Positions 35,101 through 42,129 of a DNA stretch of 64,000 nucleotides are shown here, piece by piece (the first letter of the stretch is position 1; every line of letters begins with the position of its first letter). Made by a program: the position numbers and the translations under genes. Under the pieces are notes generated by a model that was not told the origin of the DNA, did no database searches, and worked only from the letters and a program-made list of their open reading frames with translations. The stretch comes from Thalassobius sp049116315 (GTDB lineage Bacteria; Pseudomonadota; Alphaproteobacteria; Rhodobacterales; Rhodobacteraceae). The DNA lies in the NCBI GenBank assembly GCA_049116315.1, contig JAGDZD010000004.1:186001-250000 (forward strand), in the 5' to 3' direction.

Positions 35101-35648
35101 TTGAAATCGCCGCATTAAGCGAGCGCAAGACAACCCTTGAGTTGGAGCTGGAAGAGGCGGCGCTTGAGTATTTGGAGCTGACACTTGGCCATCGCTTGGC
35201 CGAAGAGGCGATCCGACGCTACCGCGACAGTCACCGCAGCGGGATGATGACAGCCACCGAGCGCTGCTTTCGCACGTTGACCAATGGCGCCTATGAGCGT
35301 CTGGATACGCAACCGGACGGTTCGGGAGAGGTGTTGATGGCTGTGGATGCGGCGGGTCAATCCAAGCAGGTGGCCGACATGTCCAAAGGCACCCGGTTCC
35401 AGCTTTATCTGGCATTGCGGGCCGCAGCGCATGAACAATTGGTCAGTCAGGGCACACGTTTGCCGTTCTTCTGTGACGATATTTTTGAAACCTTTGACGA
35501 AGAGCGCACCAGCGCGGCCTGTAAGGTGATGGAACAGATCGGGCAGAACGGTCAGGCCATCTATCTGACGCATCACCGTCATGTTGTGGAAATCGCGCTA
35601 AAGGTCTGTGCCGTGCCACCGCGCATCCACACCATCGGACCAAAATAA
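32199..35648 (+). CDS. YhaN-like AAA ATPase (SbcC/Rad50-type)
   Basis: 1149 aa. Walker A GPNEAGKST (35-43) at the N-terminus and a late Walker B FFCDDIFETFDEER, separated by about 900 residues of heptad-rich coiled coil. No CxxC zinc hook was noticed at the coiled-coil apex, which matches YhaN rather than classical SbcC. The near-terminal DMSKGTRFQLYLALR resembles an ABC signature. Partner of the nuclease encoded immediately upstream. Confidence 0.88.
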   Translation: MRLRSLSLERFGHFTDHTYDFGTANSGSDFHIIYGPNEAGKSTTMEAVLRLFYGFPTRESYAFKHTRPNLMVSGVLDIDNGTLPLTRLSKRNGSLLDPSGAALPETALSAHLAGLSEDDYRKLLCLDDETIERGGEEIAQARGDIGRLLFSAAAGVADLSSVLDGVQTQAKTLWKKGASKTRIAELKRTLKQVTAEIRDHDVSASAWRGLKRARTQAEEAEHEARTLRNALHSKVALVAAQSRAIPLLLKIDGHIERLAPFAAYPDHLSFDPEVLVDMMREDIRLTSEVQRLSHEINTLTSELEQLERAPDLLGLGEQLEAMSPLKARYDTAKADVDRRQAQVDLEVRAMRRAAQDLGVAADIDPTELVVSAPQLAAFEAARQTLRDATHVQEAETQGVIELQSRLDQAQQLVEQISASDSDPQTTGVDAILARHDADTLATLMSKAQLALDTAQQEVARTLGRLSFDGAGRDGLPPCATSPIKAQRWADTHADLRRKIDHINGEYADQTANIAAMKARSDQVIAAGQLIADAEAQTLLSTRDTLWHSHKSELNQGSAEQFERAMHSLDGAMRLRVEQARDLGELRQIETALAEAEARAEHLATRLAEASEQKSALEQEVAQAAAQSGIHSEIEPAEWLDWVQRHALASDAVLALEQVKSTYGPDLNRAEALCAELGSYLDLSAPSFETVLSAARALAQDERDAAAARGKARDHLETVASEHKRRAATRDLARDAVKQAQEHWHSLVQATFGASLNADTLRHSLEPLRLLRAHDDKRADGEQRVKAMLADQAKFREEINALAVDHSLSVGASAAETFASLSDKAILAQASEEKATRLSKTREAAQTQLQKHKDRLQAMAQERQVLAQEFPAGATDTSLEALRQITAQAHQVIADRHSLSDLELSLVAELGVTDVQAARDMLAGASLADLEADANALRTDLESAEVALTAATEARVTATQALQEVTGGVEIAALSERKTTLELELEEAALEYLELTLGHRLAEEAIRRYRDSHRSGMMTATERCFRTLTNGAYERLDTQPDGSGEVLMAVDAAGQSKQVADMSKGTRFQLYLALRAAAHEQLVSQGTRLPFFCDDIFETFDEERTSAACKVMEQIGQNGQAIYLTHHRHVVEIALKVCAVPPRIHTIGPK

Positions 35649-35986
35649 ACCGAACCCTTTAAGGTGCTGGTTTTAAATCGAAAAACCGCATATTTCATGC
35701 ATCAATATAAGTGTGATTGTCAGAGACGAGCCCCCGGCACTTGGGCGCATTGCCTTGGCGCGAACTCTCTAAGGTTGATCATTCCGTCAGAGCGGTTTTA
35801 TAGTCATCTCAGAGGCATTTGTTCGGCCAAGTTACATTAAGGGTGGGGAAATTTTTCCAAAACGTCAGGGATTAAATGCCCTCAAGGGTGGTCGTGGAAA
35901 TGCGCGACCCTGAGGGGGTTGAGCATGGCTTTTGGGCAATCAAGGCCCGGCAGAACAAGTGAACAGTCATTCTGGGAGGATATACG
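35649..35986 (+). promoter_or_regulatory. Leader region of the nitrate/sulfonate-type transporter, with a structured RNA candidate
   Basis: 338 bp without a gene. The part nearest the SBP contains a long imperfect hairpin (35879-35916; arms CCCTCA and TGAGGG plus inner GGGT/ACCC pairs) and a second one (GGGC...GCCC, about 35935-35952). No known riboswitch consensus was recognised. The ATG is preceded by GGGAGGAT (35971-35978). Confidence 0.4.
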
Positions 35987-37015
35987 ATGGTTCAGTTCAA
36001 CAGACGTCAGACATTGGGATTGATGGGGGCCGCTGCGGCGACAACTCTTGCGGCACCGGCGATTGCCTCATCTGCTCGCAACAAAAAGATTGTGATTGGC
36101 GCGCTGCGCTTCACTTCACACTCCGGCAGCTTTGTTGCCGCTGAGCGCGGCTACTTTGCCGATGCGGGTCTTGATGTCGAATTGAAGTTCTTTCAGGCGG
36201 CTCAGCCAATGGCCGTTGCGATTGCCTCGGGCGATGTTGATTACGCTGTGACGGCGGTGTCTGGCGGCTTGGTTTCTTTGGCGGACAAAGGCGCGATCAA
36301 AGTGATCGGTGGCGCGCTGAGCGAAGAAGCGGGCATTGATGGGCAAAAAATCCTGGCGTCGGATGCGGCGTTCAAAGCCGGTCTGACAAGCCCGGCTCAG
36401 CTTGGTGGCAAGACCTTTGGGATTTCGACCGCTGGCTCGTCCTTCCACTATATGGGGTCCAAAATCGCCCAAGCCGAAGGGATCGATCTGTCCTTCAAGC
36501 CGCTGCAAAAGGTAGGGGCCATCATCGGCGCACTGAAGTCAGGTCAGATTGATGCTTGGTCCATCGTGCCCCATATCGCCAAACCATTGGCGGGCTCTGG
36601 CGCGGTGCATATCATCGGCAATGTGTCCGACTACCTGCCCAGCTATCAGGTGACAACCGTGTTCACCTCGGCCAAAAACGCGGCCAATGAACGTCAGCAA
36701 ACCACTGATTTCTTGGCCGGATTTGGGCGTGGGGTGACGGATTACAACAGCACCATGATCGACAAAGCGCAAGGAGATGCCGGTGTCGATGCCATGGTCG
36801 ATCTGATCCATAAATATGTCTATACGGATCGGCCTCGTGAAAAAGCGGCCCCATCGATCATCAATGGCACCATGCGGATCAACGAAGGCGCGCGCCTCAA
36901 CACGGCCTCGCTTCAGGATCAGCTGAGCTGGTTCCAGTCCGAAGGTTTGGTTGATGCGGGCATCACGCTCGATACCTTGGTCGACACCAGCTATGTCGAC
37001 ACATTCGAGGCCTAA
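35987..37015 (+). CDS. Tat-exported ABC substrate-binding protein (nitrate/sulfonate/taurine, SsuA/TauA type)
   Basis: 342 aa. The N-terminus carries a twin-arginine signal (NRRQTLGLMG) followed by a hydrophobic stretch to about IASSARN, so it is exported folded. The mature protein is NMT1/SsuA-like: VAAERGYFADAGLDVELKFF near the start, then QPMAVAIASGDVDYAV and GALKSGQIDAW. First gene of a three-gene transporter. Ligand (alkanesulfonate, taurine, pyrimidine or other) not determinable; no desulfonation gene is adjacent. A hairpin follows. Confidence 0.87.
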   Translation: MVQFNRRQTLGLMGAAAATTLAAPAIASSARNKKIVIGALRFTSHSGSFVAAERGYFADAGLDVELKFFQAAQPMAVAIASGDVDYAVTAVSGGLVSLADKGAIKVIGGALSEEAGIDGQKILASDAAFKAGLTSPAQLGGKTFGISTAGSSFHYMGSKIAQAEGIDLSFKPLQKVGAIIGALKSGQIDAWSIVPHIAKPLAGSGAVHIIGNVSDYLPSYQVTTVFTSAKNAANERQQTTDFLAGFGRGVTDYNSTMIDKAQGDAGVDAMVDLIHKYVYTDRPREKAAPSIINGTMRINEGARLNTASLQDQLSWFQSEGLVDAGITLDTLVDTSYVDTFEA

Positions 37016-37027
37016 TTTGTGACCTAA

Positions 37028-37053
37028 GAGGCAGCCCAGTTAAGGGCTGTCTC
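37028..37053 (+). terminator. Intra-operon hairpin after the SsuA-like SBP gene
   Basis: GAGGCAGCCC (37028-37037), loop AGTTAA, GGGCTGTCTC (37044-37053): a 10-bp stem with one G-U pair, no strong U-tract. Placement between SBP and ATPase matches the other transporter operons here. Confidence 0.6.
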
Positions 37054-37073
37054 ACCCTAAATACCGGATTTTC

Positions 37074-37841
37074 ATGGATATTCAGCTTGACGCCATAGGC
37101 CATTCATATGGCGACACCGAAGTTTTGCGAGACATTTCGCTGGATATTCCCCAAGGGCGCATTGTCTGTGTCGTGGGACCGTCTGGCTGTGGCAAGTCCA
37201 CGTTGTTGCGCTTTATCGGCGGGCTTGAACGCCCAAAGTCGGGCCGGGTGCTGCAGCTTGGCGATGTGCCAGAGAGCTGCCTTAACCCGCTGACCTATGT
37301 CTTTCAGGATTTTGCGTTGCTGCCGTGGCGATCGGTCTGGGGCAACATCTCTTTGGTTCTCGAAGATCATAGCATTCGCGGTGCGCGCGCCGACGCCATT
37401 ATCCAAGATGTCCTTGCTCGGACCAAACTGTCAGATTTTGCCTCGGCGCTGCCCAAACAGCTATCTGGTGGGATGAAACAGCGCGTCGCAATTGCCCGTG
37501 CGCTTGCAGTGAACCCAGCCGTTATGCTGATGGATGAACCCCTGTCTGCGCTGGATTCTCAAACGCGCGAACTGCTGATGGATGACCTTATTGCGCTTTG
37601 GACCCGTCAGCCCTTTACGGCGGTCTATGTCACCCACAACTTGGCTGAGGCCGTGCGCCTTGGGCATCGGATTGTGGTGTTGTCACGCCGCCCCGGTCAG
37701 ATCCGCGAAATCGTGGATATCGACAAACCGCTCAGCGATCGCGGCTATGGTGACAGCGACCTGGAGGTGGTGCAAAAACATCTTTGGGATCTGATGCGTG
37801 ACGAAGCGCGCGCCGCAGATGAGGAGTTGGTGAATGTCTGA
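37074..37841 (+). CDS. ABC transporter ATPase (SsuB/TauB/NrtD type)
   Basis: 255 aa. Walker A GPSGCGKST (35-43), signature LSGGMKQRVAIARAL (about 132-146), Walker B VMLMDEPLSALD, H-loop in VYVTHNLAEAV. The length is typical of SsuB/TauB. The stop overlaps the permease start by 8 nt. It energises the importer whose SBP is at 35987. Confidence 0.93.
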   Translation: MDIQLDAIGHSYGDTEVLRDISLDIPQGRIVCVVGPSGCGKSTLLRFIGGLERPKSGRVLQLGDVPESCLNPLTYVFQDFALLPWRSVWGNISLVLEDHSIRGARADAIIQDVLARTKLSDFASALPKQLSGGMKQRVAIARALAVNPAVMLMDEPLSALDSQTRELLMDDLIALWTRQPFTAVYVTHNLAEAVRLGHRIVVLSRRPGQIREIVDIDKPLSDRGYGDSDLEVVQKHLWDLMRDEARAADEELVNV

Positions 37842-38640
37842 CGCGCCGCACTCTGGTCACCGCGAAGTTCGTTTCCGCGGCGGTGGCTTTGCCGCAAAAC
37901 CCCATAAATGGGTGGGGTTTGTGGTGTTTATCCTGTTGATATCATTGGCCGAATGGGGAACGCGCAGTGGCTGGATCTCTGCGCTGACCTTGCCGCGGCC
38001 GTCGGATGTGTTTGAGACATTTCAACAGCTCTGGACCAGCGGCCTGCTTTTCAAACACGTGGGGCCCTCGCTCAGCCGGCTGGTGGTTGGGGCCGCATTG
38101 GGGGTCAGCATTGGCATTTCGGTTGGCGTTCTGATTGCGCTGTTTTCTTATGTGCGGGCAGGGGTGGTGCCGATTGTTGCGGCGTTGTTTCCGATCCCCA
38201 AAATTGCGCTTTTGCCGTTGTTTGTGATCTGGTTTGGCATTGATGAGGGGTCAAAATATGCGCTGATCGCTTTTGGCACCTTTACCCCGACGGTGGTTGC
38301 GACCTATGGGGCGGTGGACAATGTGGATCGCTCGTTGATCCGCATGGGGCAAAGTTTTGGGCTGTCGTGGTTTTCCATCGTGCGCAAAATTGTGCTGCCG
38401 GGGGCCATGCCGGGCATTTTGTCTGGCCTGCGCATCAGTCTGGCAATTGCAATTATCCTGCTGGTTGCCGCTGAGATGTTGGGCGCTGAATATGGCATTG
38501 GGGCCTATATCCTTGAGGCCGGATCGCTGTACGATCTGGAACGTCTGTTTGCCGGGGTGGTGATCCTGTCCGTTCTGGGGGTGATTGTCAGCAGTGTCAT
38601 CGGCCTGATCGAACGGCGCGTGTTGAGCTGGCGCACCTAG
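37834..38640 (+). CDS. ABC transporter permease (SsuC/TauC/NrtB type)
   Basis: 268 aa, about six membrane segments with a long polar N-terminus of about 25 residues. The BPD_transp_1 cytoplasmic loop is present around IRMGQSFGLSWFSIVRKIVLP. It overlaps the ATPase gene by 8 nt and, at its end, the HxlR gene of the other strand by 4 nt. Confidence 0.92.
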   Translation: MSDAPHSGHREVRFRGGGFAAKPHKWVGFVVFILLISLAEWGTRSGWISALTLPRPSDVFETFQQLWTSGLLFKHVGPSLSRLVVGAALGVSIGISVGVLIALFSYVRAGVVPIVAALFPIPKIALLPLFVIWFGIDEGSKYALIAFGTFTPTVVATYGAVDNVDRSLIRMGQSFGLSWFSIVRKIVLPGAMPGILSGLRISLAIAIILLVAAEMLGAEYGIGAYILEAGSLYDLERLFAGVVILSVLGVIVSSVIGLIERRVLSWRT

Positions 38641-39008
38641 GCAGAACGGTCCGCCAATACAGGTTCAAGCTGTTTGAGGCGATGCCCCACCGCGACAATG
38701 GCGTCCAACGCTGGGATCAACTCGGCGCCGAGATCGGTCAACTCATATTCGGTCGACGGAGGAGAGGTGCGCCGCACATGGCGCACCAGCACGCCGCGCG
38801 CTTCAAGTTCCGACAACCGAGCAGACAAAACCTTGGCGGAAATTGGGGGAATATCGGCGCGCAATTCGCTGAATCGTCGTGGCCCAGCCCGTAAAGACCA
38901 GATCACATTGGGGGCCCAAGCCCCTGAAATGATGGCCATGCATTCGGTCAGCATACAGGGTTCTGGCGGATTAGGGCTTTGATTTTTGGTCATTTTCAGC
39001 GCCATCAT
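38637..39008 (-). CDS. HxlR-family transcriptional regulator
   Basis: 123 aa, winged helix of the HxlR/MarR-like fold: CMLTECMAIISGAWAP, then RRFSELRADIPPISAKVLSARLSEL and the wing GVLVRHV...PSTEYELTDLG. The conserved cysteine near the N-terminus (C18) could sense reactive species, as in some HxlR proteins. Starts at 39008 and 39005 are both possible; AGAGG favours 39005. Divergent from a detoxification operon carrying GGTAAC repeats in between. Confidence 0.88.
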   Translation of the reverse strand: MMALKMTKNQSPNPPEPCMLTECMAIISGAWAPNVIWSLRAGPRRFSELRADIPPISAKVLSARLSELEARGVLVRHVRRTSPPSTEYELTDLGAELIPALDAIVAVGHRLKQLEPVLADRSA

Positions 39009-39021
39009 GTACCTCTGTCTA

Positions 39022-39074
39022 TGTAACTAGGTTTCTCTGGGGTAACTCAATTCTGTTGGTAACCGATGGTAACC
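39022..39074. promoter_or_regulatory. GGTAACC repeats in the HxlR/GST divergent promoter
   Basis: GGTAAC at 39041-39046, GGTAACC at 39058-39064 and 39068-39074, and a related TGTAAC at 39022-39027. These closely spaced direct repeats between divergent HxlR and GST genes are the likely HxlR operator. Confidence 0.5.
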
Positions 39075-39142
39075 ACGTTGCCAAGGGATACTTGTTGAGC
39101 GCATCACTGCACCCACACATAACCTAGAAAGTGAAACACGTT

Positions 39143-39757
39143 ATGAAACTCTATTACAAACCCGGTGCCTGTTCCTTGGCCAGCCATATCGTCCTGCAAG
39201 AAATCGGCGCCCCGTTCACCGTCGAAGCCGTTGACACCGATGCAGGCCGCACCGACAGCGGCGCTGATTTCCGCGCGATCAATGTCAAAGGTGTTGTGCC
39301 GGTTCTGGCCTTGGACAAAGATGACGTGCTGACCGAAGGCCCAGCCATTCTGCAATACCTTGCCGACAGCGCCCCCGACGTGAACCTGCTGCCAAAATCC
39401 GGTACCCGCGCACGGGCTAAGGTCATGGAACATCTCACTTATGTCTCATCAGAGTTGCACAAATCGTTCAGCCCGCTGTTCCGCAGCAGCACAGATGACG
39501 CTGGCAAAGAGGCGGCCCGCACCGCGGTCAGCGCAAATTTCGATCACATCGAAACGGTTCTGGCCGACGGGCGCCGTTACTTGGTTGATGACAGGTTCTC
39601 GATTGCTGACAGCTATTTGTTTGTGGTGTCCAACTGGGCCAACTTTACCGGGATCGACCTGCAGCGCTGGCCAAACCTAGCCGCCTTCGTCAGCCGGGTT
39701 GCTGAGCGTCCAGCCACCCAAACGGCTCTGAAAGCTGAGGGGCTTCTTGCGGCATGA
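39143..39757 (+). CDS. Beta-class-like glutathione S-transferase
   Basis: 204 aa from ATG 39143. The thioredoxin-fold N-terminus MKLYYKPGACSLASH has the beta-class cysteine C10, and NVKGVVPVL carries the cis-proline. The C-terminal helical domain ends in FTIADSYLF-like DRFSIADSYLFVV. It closely follows E. coli GstA in order and length. Conjugates or reduces electrophiles with glutathione. Overlaps the next gene by 4 nt in an HxlR-controlled operon. Confidence 0.92.
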   Translation: MKLYYKPGACSLASHIVLQEIGAPFTVEAVDTDAGRTDSGADFRAINVKGVVPVLALDKDDVLTEGPAILQYLADSAPDVNLLPKSGTRARAKVMEHLTYVSSELHKSFSPLFRSSTDDAGKEAARTAVSANFDHIETVLADGRRYLVDDRFSIADSYLFVVSNWANFTGIDLQRWPNLAAFVSRVAERPATQTALKAEGLLAA

Positions 39758-40131
39758 GCAAAGATTACGCCGAAATCAACACGTTGATGGAGCACTATTT
39801 TGAGGGTCTCTATCAAGCGGACAGCGCCATGTTGCGCCGGGTTTTTCACCCCAATCTGGCCTATGTATGTGCCACCAAAGGGGACCCGCTGTACCTCGAT
39901 TTGGAAACCTATATGGCGCGCATTGATAAACGTGTTGCGCCAGCCCAAAGCGCGGATCCACGGGATGAAACCGTGTTGGATATCACCATTGGTACGCCAG
40001 AAATGGCCAAAGTGACTGCCCGCATGATGCTGATGGGGCGCTCTTATTTGGATTTCTTAACCTTGTTGAAAACAGATCAAGGGTGGCGCGTCATCAGCAA
40101 GATTTTTGCCTATGAGCCCCTGAAAGGATAA
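39754..40131 (+). CDS. NTF2-like (SnoaL/DUF4440-type) protein
   Basis: 125 aa with the alpha+beta cone fold expected from HYFEGLYQADSAMLRRVFHPN and the final DQGWRVISKIFAY strand pair. Such proteins are often small enzymes or binding partners in detoxification or polyketide steps. It overlaps the GST gene (ATGA) and precedes a tautomerase. Exact activity unknown. Confidence 0.8.
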   Translation: MSKDYAEINTLMEHYFEGLYQADSAMLRRVFHPNLAYVCATKGDPLYLDLETYMARIDKRVAPAQSADPRDETVLDITIGTPEMAKVTARMMLMGRSYLDFLTLLKTDQGWRVISKIFAYEPLKG

Positions 40132-40134
40132 GGC

Positions 40135-40359
40135 ATGCCCTATGTGAATATCAAAGTGACCCGCGAAGGTGGACCCGAAGGCACCGGCCCAAGCGACACC
40201 GAAAAAGCACAGCTGATTGAAGGGGTTACAAGCCTTTTGCAACGTGTTTTGGGCAAAGATCCTGCAACAACGATGGTGGTGATTGACGAAATCGCGATGC
40301 CCGATTGGGGGATCGGGGGCCTGCCGGTCCTTGCCTATCGGGCGCAAAACCAAAGCTAA
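40135..40359 (+). CDS. 4-oxalocrotonate tautomerase-family protein
   Basis: 74 aa beginning Met-Pro, so after methionine removal Pro1 is the catalytic base of this family. MPYVNIKVTREG, then KAQLIEGVTSLLQRVLGK and VVIDEIAMPDWGIGG match the family helix and beta strand. Small for the family's fold but typical of 4-OT. It may tautomerise or dehalogenate an electrophilic aldehyde or keto acid. Third gene of the HxlR-linked operon; a terminator follows. Confidence 0.86.
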   Translation: MPYVNIKVTREGGPEGTGPSDTEKAQLIEGVTSLLQRVLGKDPATTMVVIDEIAMPDWGIGGLPVLAYRAQNQS

Positions 40360-40363
40360 ATCG

Positions 40364-40396
40364 CGCACGGCCCATTGGGTTGGGCCGTGCGTTTTT
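40364..40396. terminator. Strong rho-independent terminator after the tautomerase gene
   Basis: CGCACGGCCCA (40364-40374), loop TTGGGT, TGGGCCGTGCG (40381-40391), an 11-bp stem followed by TTTTT. The T-run overlaps the stop codon of the convergent amidotransferase. Confidence 0.9.
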
Positions 40397-41138
40397 ACGC
40401 CTCAGTTTGGTATCTCTGCACAAAATTACGCAGGATTTTTTCGGGTTGATCCACCTGCGCAGAGCGGCACAGATCAATCAAACGGTCGGCATCCTCGGGG
40501 GGGAAATAGCCCTTGGATTTGTACAAGCGGATGCGCAGTTCAAAACCGGCGCCGTCAGCTTCGGGGTGAAACTGCGTGGCATAGATGTTTTGCTTGTACT
40601 TGATCATTTGAAACGGGCAGGGATCAGAGGACAGCAATTGCGTGACGCCTGCGGGCAGGGATTGCAGCGCCTCTTTGTGACCGACAAAGGCGTGAAAGCT
40701 TTCTGGCAGCCCCTCTAACAAAGGATCCCCGCGTCCAGCCTCGGTCTGGGTGCAGTGGCTTGGGCCCACATCTTCGCCATAGCGCTCTTTGCTTACATCT
40801 CCATTGAGGTGATGCCCCAGAATGCCAATGCCATAGCAACACCCTAGGAAGGGAACATCATTGTCAGTGATTTGCGGCATCGCGGCCAAAATTTGTGCTT
40901 CGATCCTGGCCTCGATCGGGTCTTTGGTGGCCACAGGGTCAGACACACAGCCCGGCCCACCGCCAACAATGACCCCAGAGTAGTTTGAAAAATCCAAGGC
41001 GGGCAGATCTTCTTGATCCAAGCGAATGCGATGTGTGTCGTCACGCGACAGACCACCTTTGTCCAAGAAGGCCTGATACTCATCATCCGAGGCTTCTGTT
41101 TCGGGACGCAATTGCAGGATTAGAAATGGTTTGCTCAT
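40395..41138 (-). CDS. Class I glutamine amidotransferase-like protein (GuaA-type domain)
   Basis: 247 aa from ATG 41138 (GAGGGTGAC immediately upstream on the minus strand; a further upstream in-frame ATG is less likely). Catalytic triad candidates: nucleophile C101 in LGCCYGIG, H191 and E193 in QFHPEAD. It has no synthetase partner fused or adjacent, so its acceptor reaction is unknown; stand-alone GATase1 proteins include glutamine-hydrolysing and glutathione-degrading enzymes. Confidence 0.85.
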   Translation of the reverse strand: MSKPFLILQLRPETEASDDEYQAFLDKGGLSRDDTHRIRLDQEDLPALDFSNYSGVIVGGGPGCVSDPVATKDPIEARIEAQILAAMPQITDNDVPFLGCCYGIGILGHHLNGDVSKERYGEDVGPSHCTQTEAGRGDPLLEGLPESFHAFVGHKEALQSLPAGVTQLLSSDPCPFQMIKYKQNIYATQFHPEADGAGFELRIRLYKSKGYFPPEDADRLIDLCRSAQVDQPEKILRNFVQRYQTEA

Positions 41139-41183
41139 GTCACCCTCAATGGCCATGTCAGATCATCCCTGTCTGAAACAACA

Positions 41184-41208
41184 AAACCCGCCTGTAAAGG
41201 CGGGGTTG
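41184..41208 (-). terminator. Terminator after the DUF882 gene
   Basis: On the minus strand CCCGCC, loop TTTACA, GGCGGG followed by TTTTG, ending the minus-strand gene whose stop is at 41237. Confidence 0.7.
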
Positions 41209-41236
41209 AAGGGATGTAGACGGAATGTTGGGGCTG

Positions 41237-41806
41237 TTAGCCGCCCCAGGTCCGAACCGGACCGCAATCCATATGCACAAAGTTGGAGCCAGAGTAACGG
41301 CCCACACCGCCAGCTTTGCAAGCCGAGGCGGCGCGCGCCATTTGGCTGACAGAACGGGTCGCCAAACGCAAATCTGCGGCTTGGCCTTTCATGTGCAAAG
41401 AGTTTTTCGCCACACCGCGCGAGCGGCTGCGTAACATTTGGTTGGTCTGAGGCGAGCGATAGCCCGACAACAGCATGAAAGGTTCCGAGACATCCAACAA
41501 ATTGTGCGACGCGGCCATGATATCCACGGTGCGTGTGTCAATTTTAATGGAGCCATTGGTGCGCCAGTCACGCATGAAATGGTTAATTTCTTGCAACGCA
41601 TCAGGGATATATTCGCCTTCGAGCCAATAGATCATATCGATCCGTTCGCCAGTGCGCCCTGAATACATCTTAAGGCGGCGAATATCGCCCGAGCCTTTTA
41701 GGAAGCCGGCGGCGTTCGAAAACGTCGGCGCGGCCGCGATTGTTGTTGCTGCAAATGCGCCGAGCAAGGCCCGCCGCGTAAAGCTCTTTGAGCTTTCGTT
41801 CATCAT
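41237..41806 (-). CDS. DUF882/M15-like peptidoglycan peptidase, Tat-exported (YcbK type)
   Basis: 189 aa. Twin-arginine signal TRRALLG (residues 10-16) then a hydrophobic stretch to about SNAAG. Zinc-ligand pattern of M15 carboxypeptidase-like domains: H138 and D145 in SLHMKGQAADL and H178 in FVHMD; YRSPQTN precedes them. It likely trims murein peptides in the periplasm. It is divergent from an L,D-transpeptidase gene across a 323-bp gap. Confidence 0.88.
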   Translation of the reverse strand: MMNESSKSFTRRALLGAFAATTIAAAPTFSNAAGFLKGSGDIRRLKMYSGRTGERIDMIYWLEGEYIPDALQEINHFMRDWRTNGSIKIDTRTVDIMAASHNLLDVSEPFMLLSGYRSPQTNQMLRSRSRGVAKNSLHMKGQAADLRLATRSVSQMARAASACKAGGVGRYSGSNFVHMDCGPVRTWGG

Positions 41807-42129
41807 AATAGCGCCCGTCCTGTCGCTTACCTGTTGCCCACGTTGTTACGTGAGGCCTGCCATCTCATCCCCAGATGCAAGCGTTTTATTACATACAAGA
41901 ACCGTTCCACCAACTGCGTTTTGGTTCAAATTCTTTATTTCAAGGGGATTCGGCGGATTTTTGCGCAAATGTTGCTCAAATCATGACGTTCAGTGGATTT
42001 TAAGCACTTTTGGCCGCTAAACCTGCCAAAGGAGTAAGGAAATTACCTTTTTGTGAATAGACAGAAAGCGCAAAATTTAGGACATAGGTACCCAGATATT
42101 AATCTCACATTTTTTGAGAGGCGCGCATA
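41807..42129. promoter_or_regulatory. Divergent region between the two peptidoglycan genes
   Basis: 323 bp with no credible gene, AT-rich in its right half. It must contain promoters for the DUF882 gene (left) and the L,D-transpeptidase (right). No clear operator, hairpin or known riboswitch was recognised. Confidence 0.4.

Noticed and set aside
35879..35955. TPP or SAM-type riboswitch
   Set aside because: The conserved CTGAGA/ACCTGATCTGG-type words of TPP and the short SAM-II pattern are not present.
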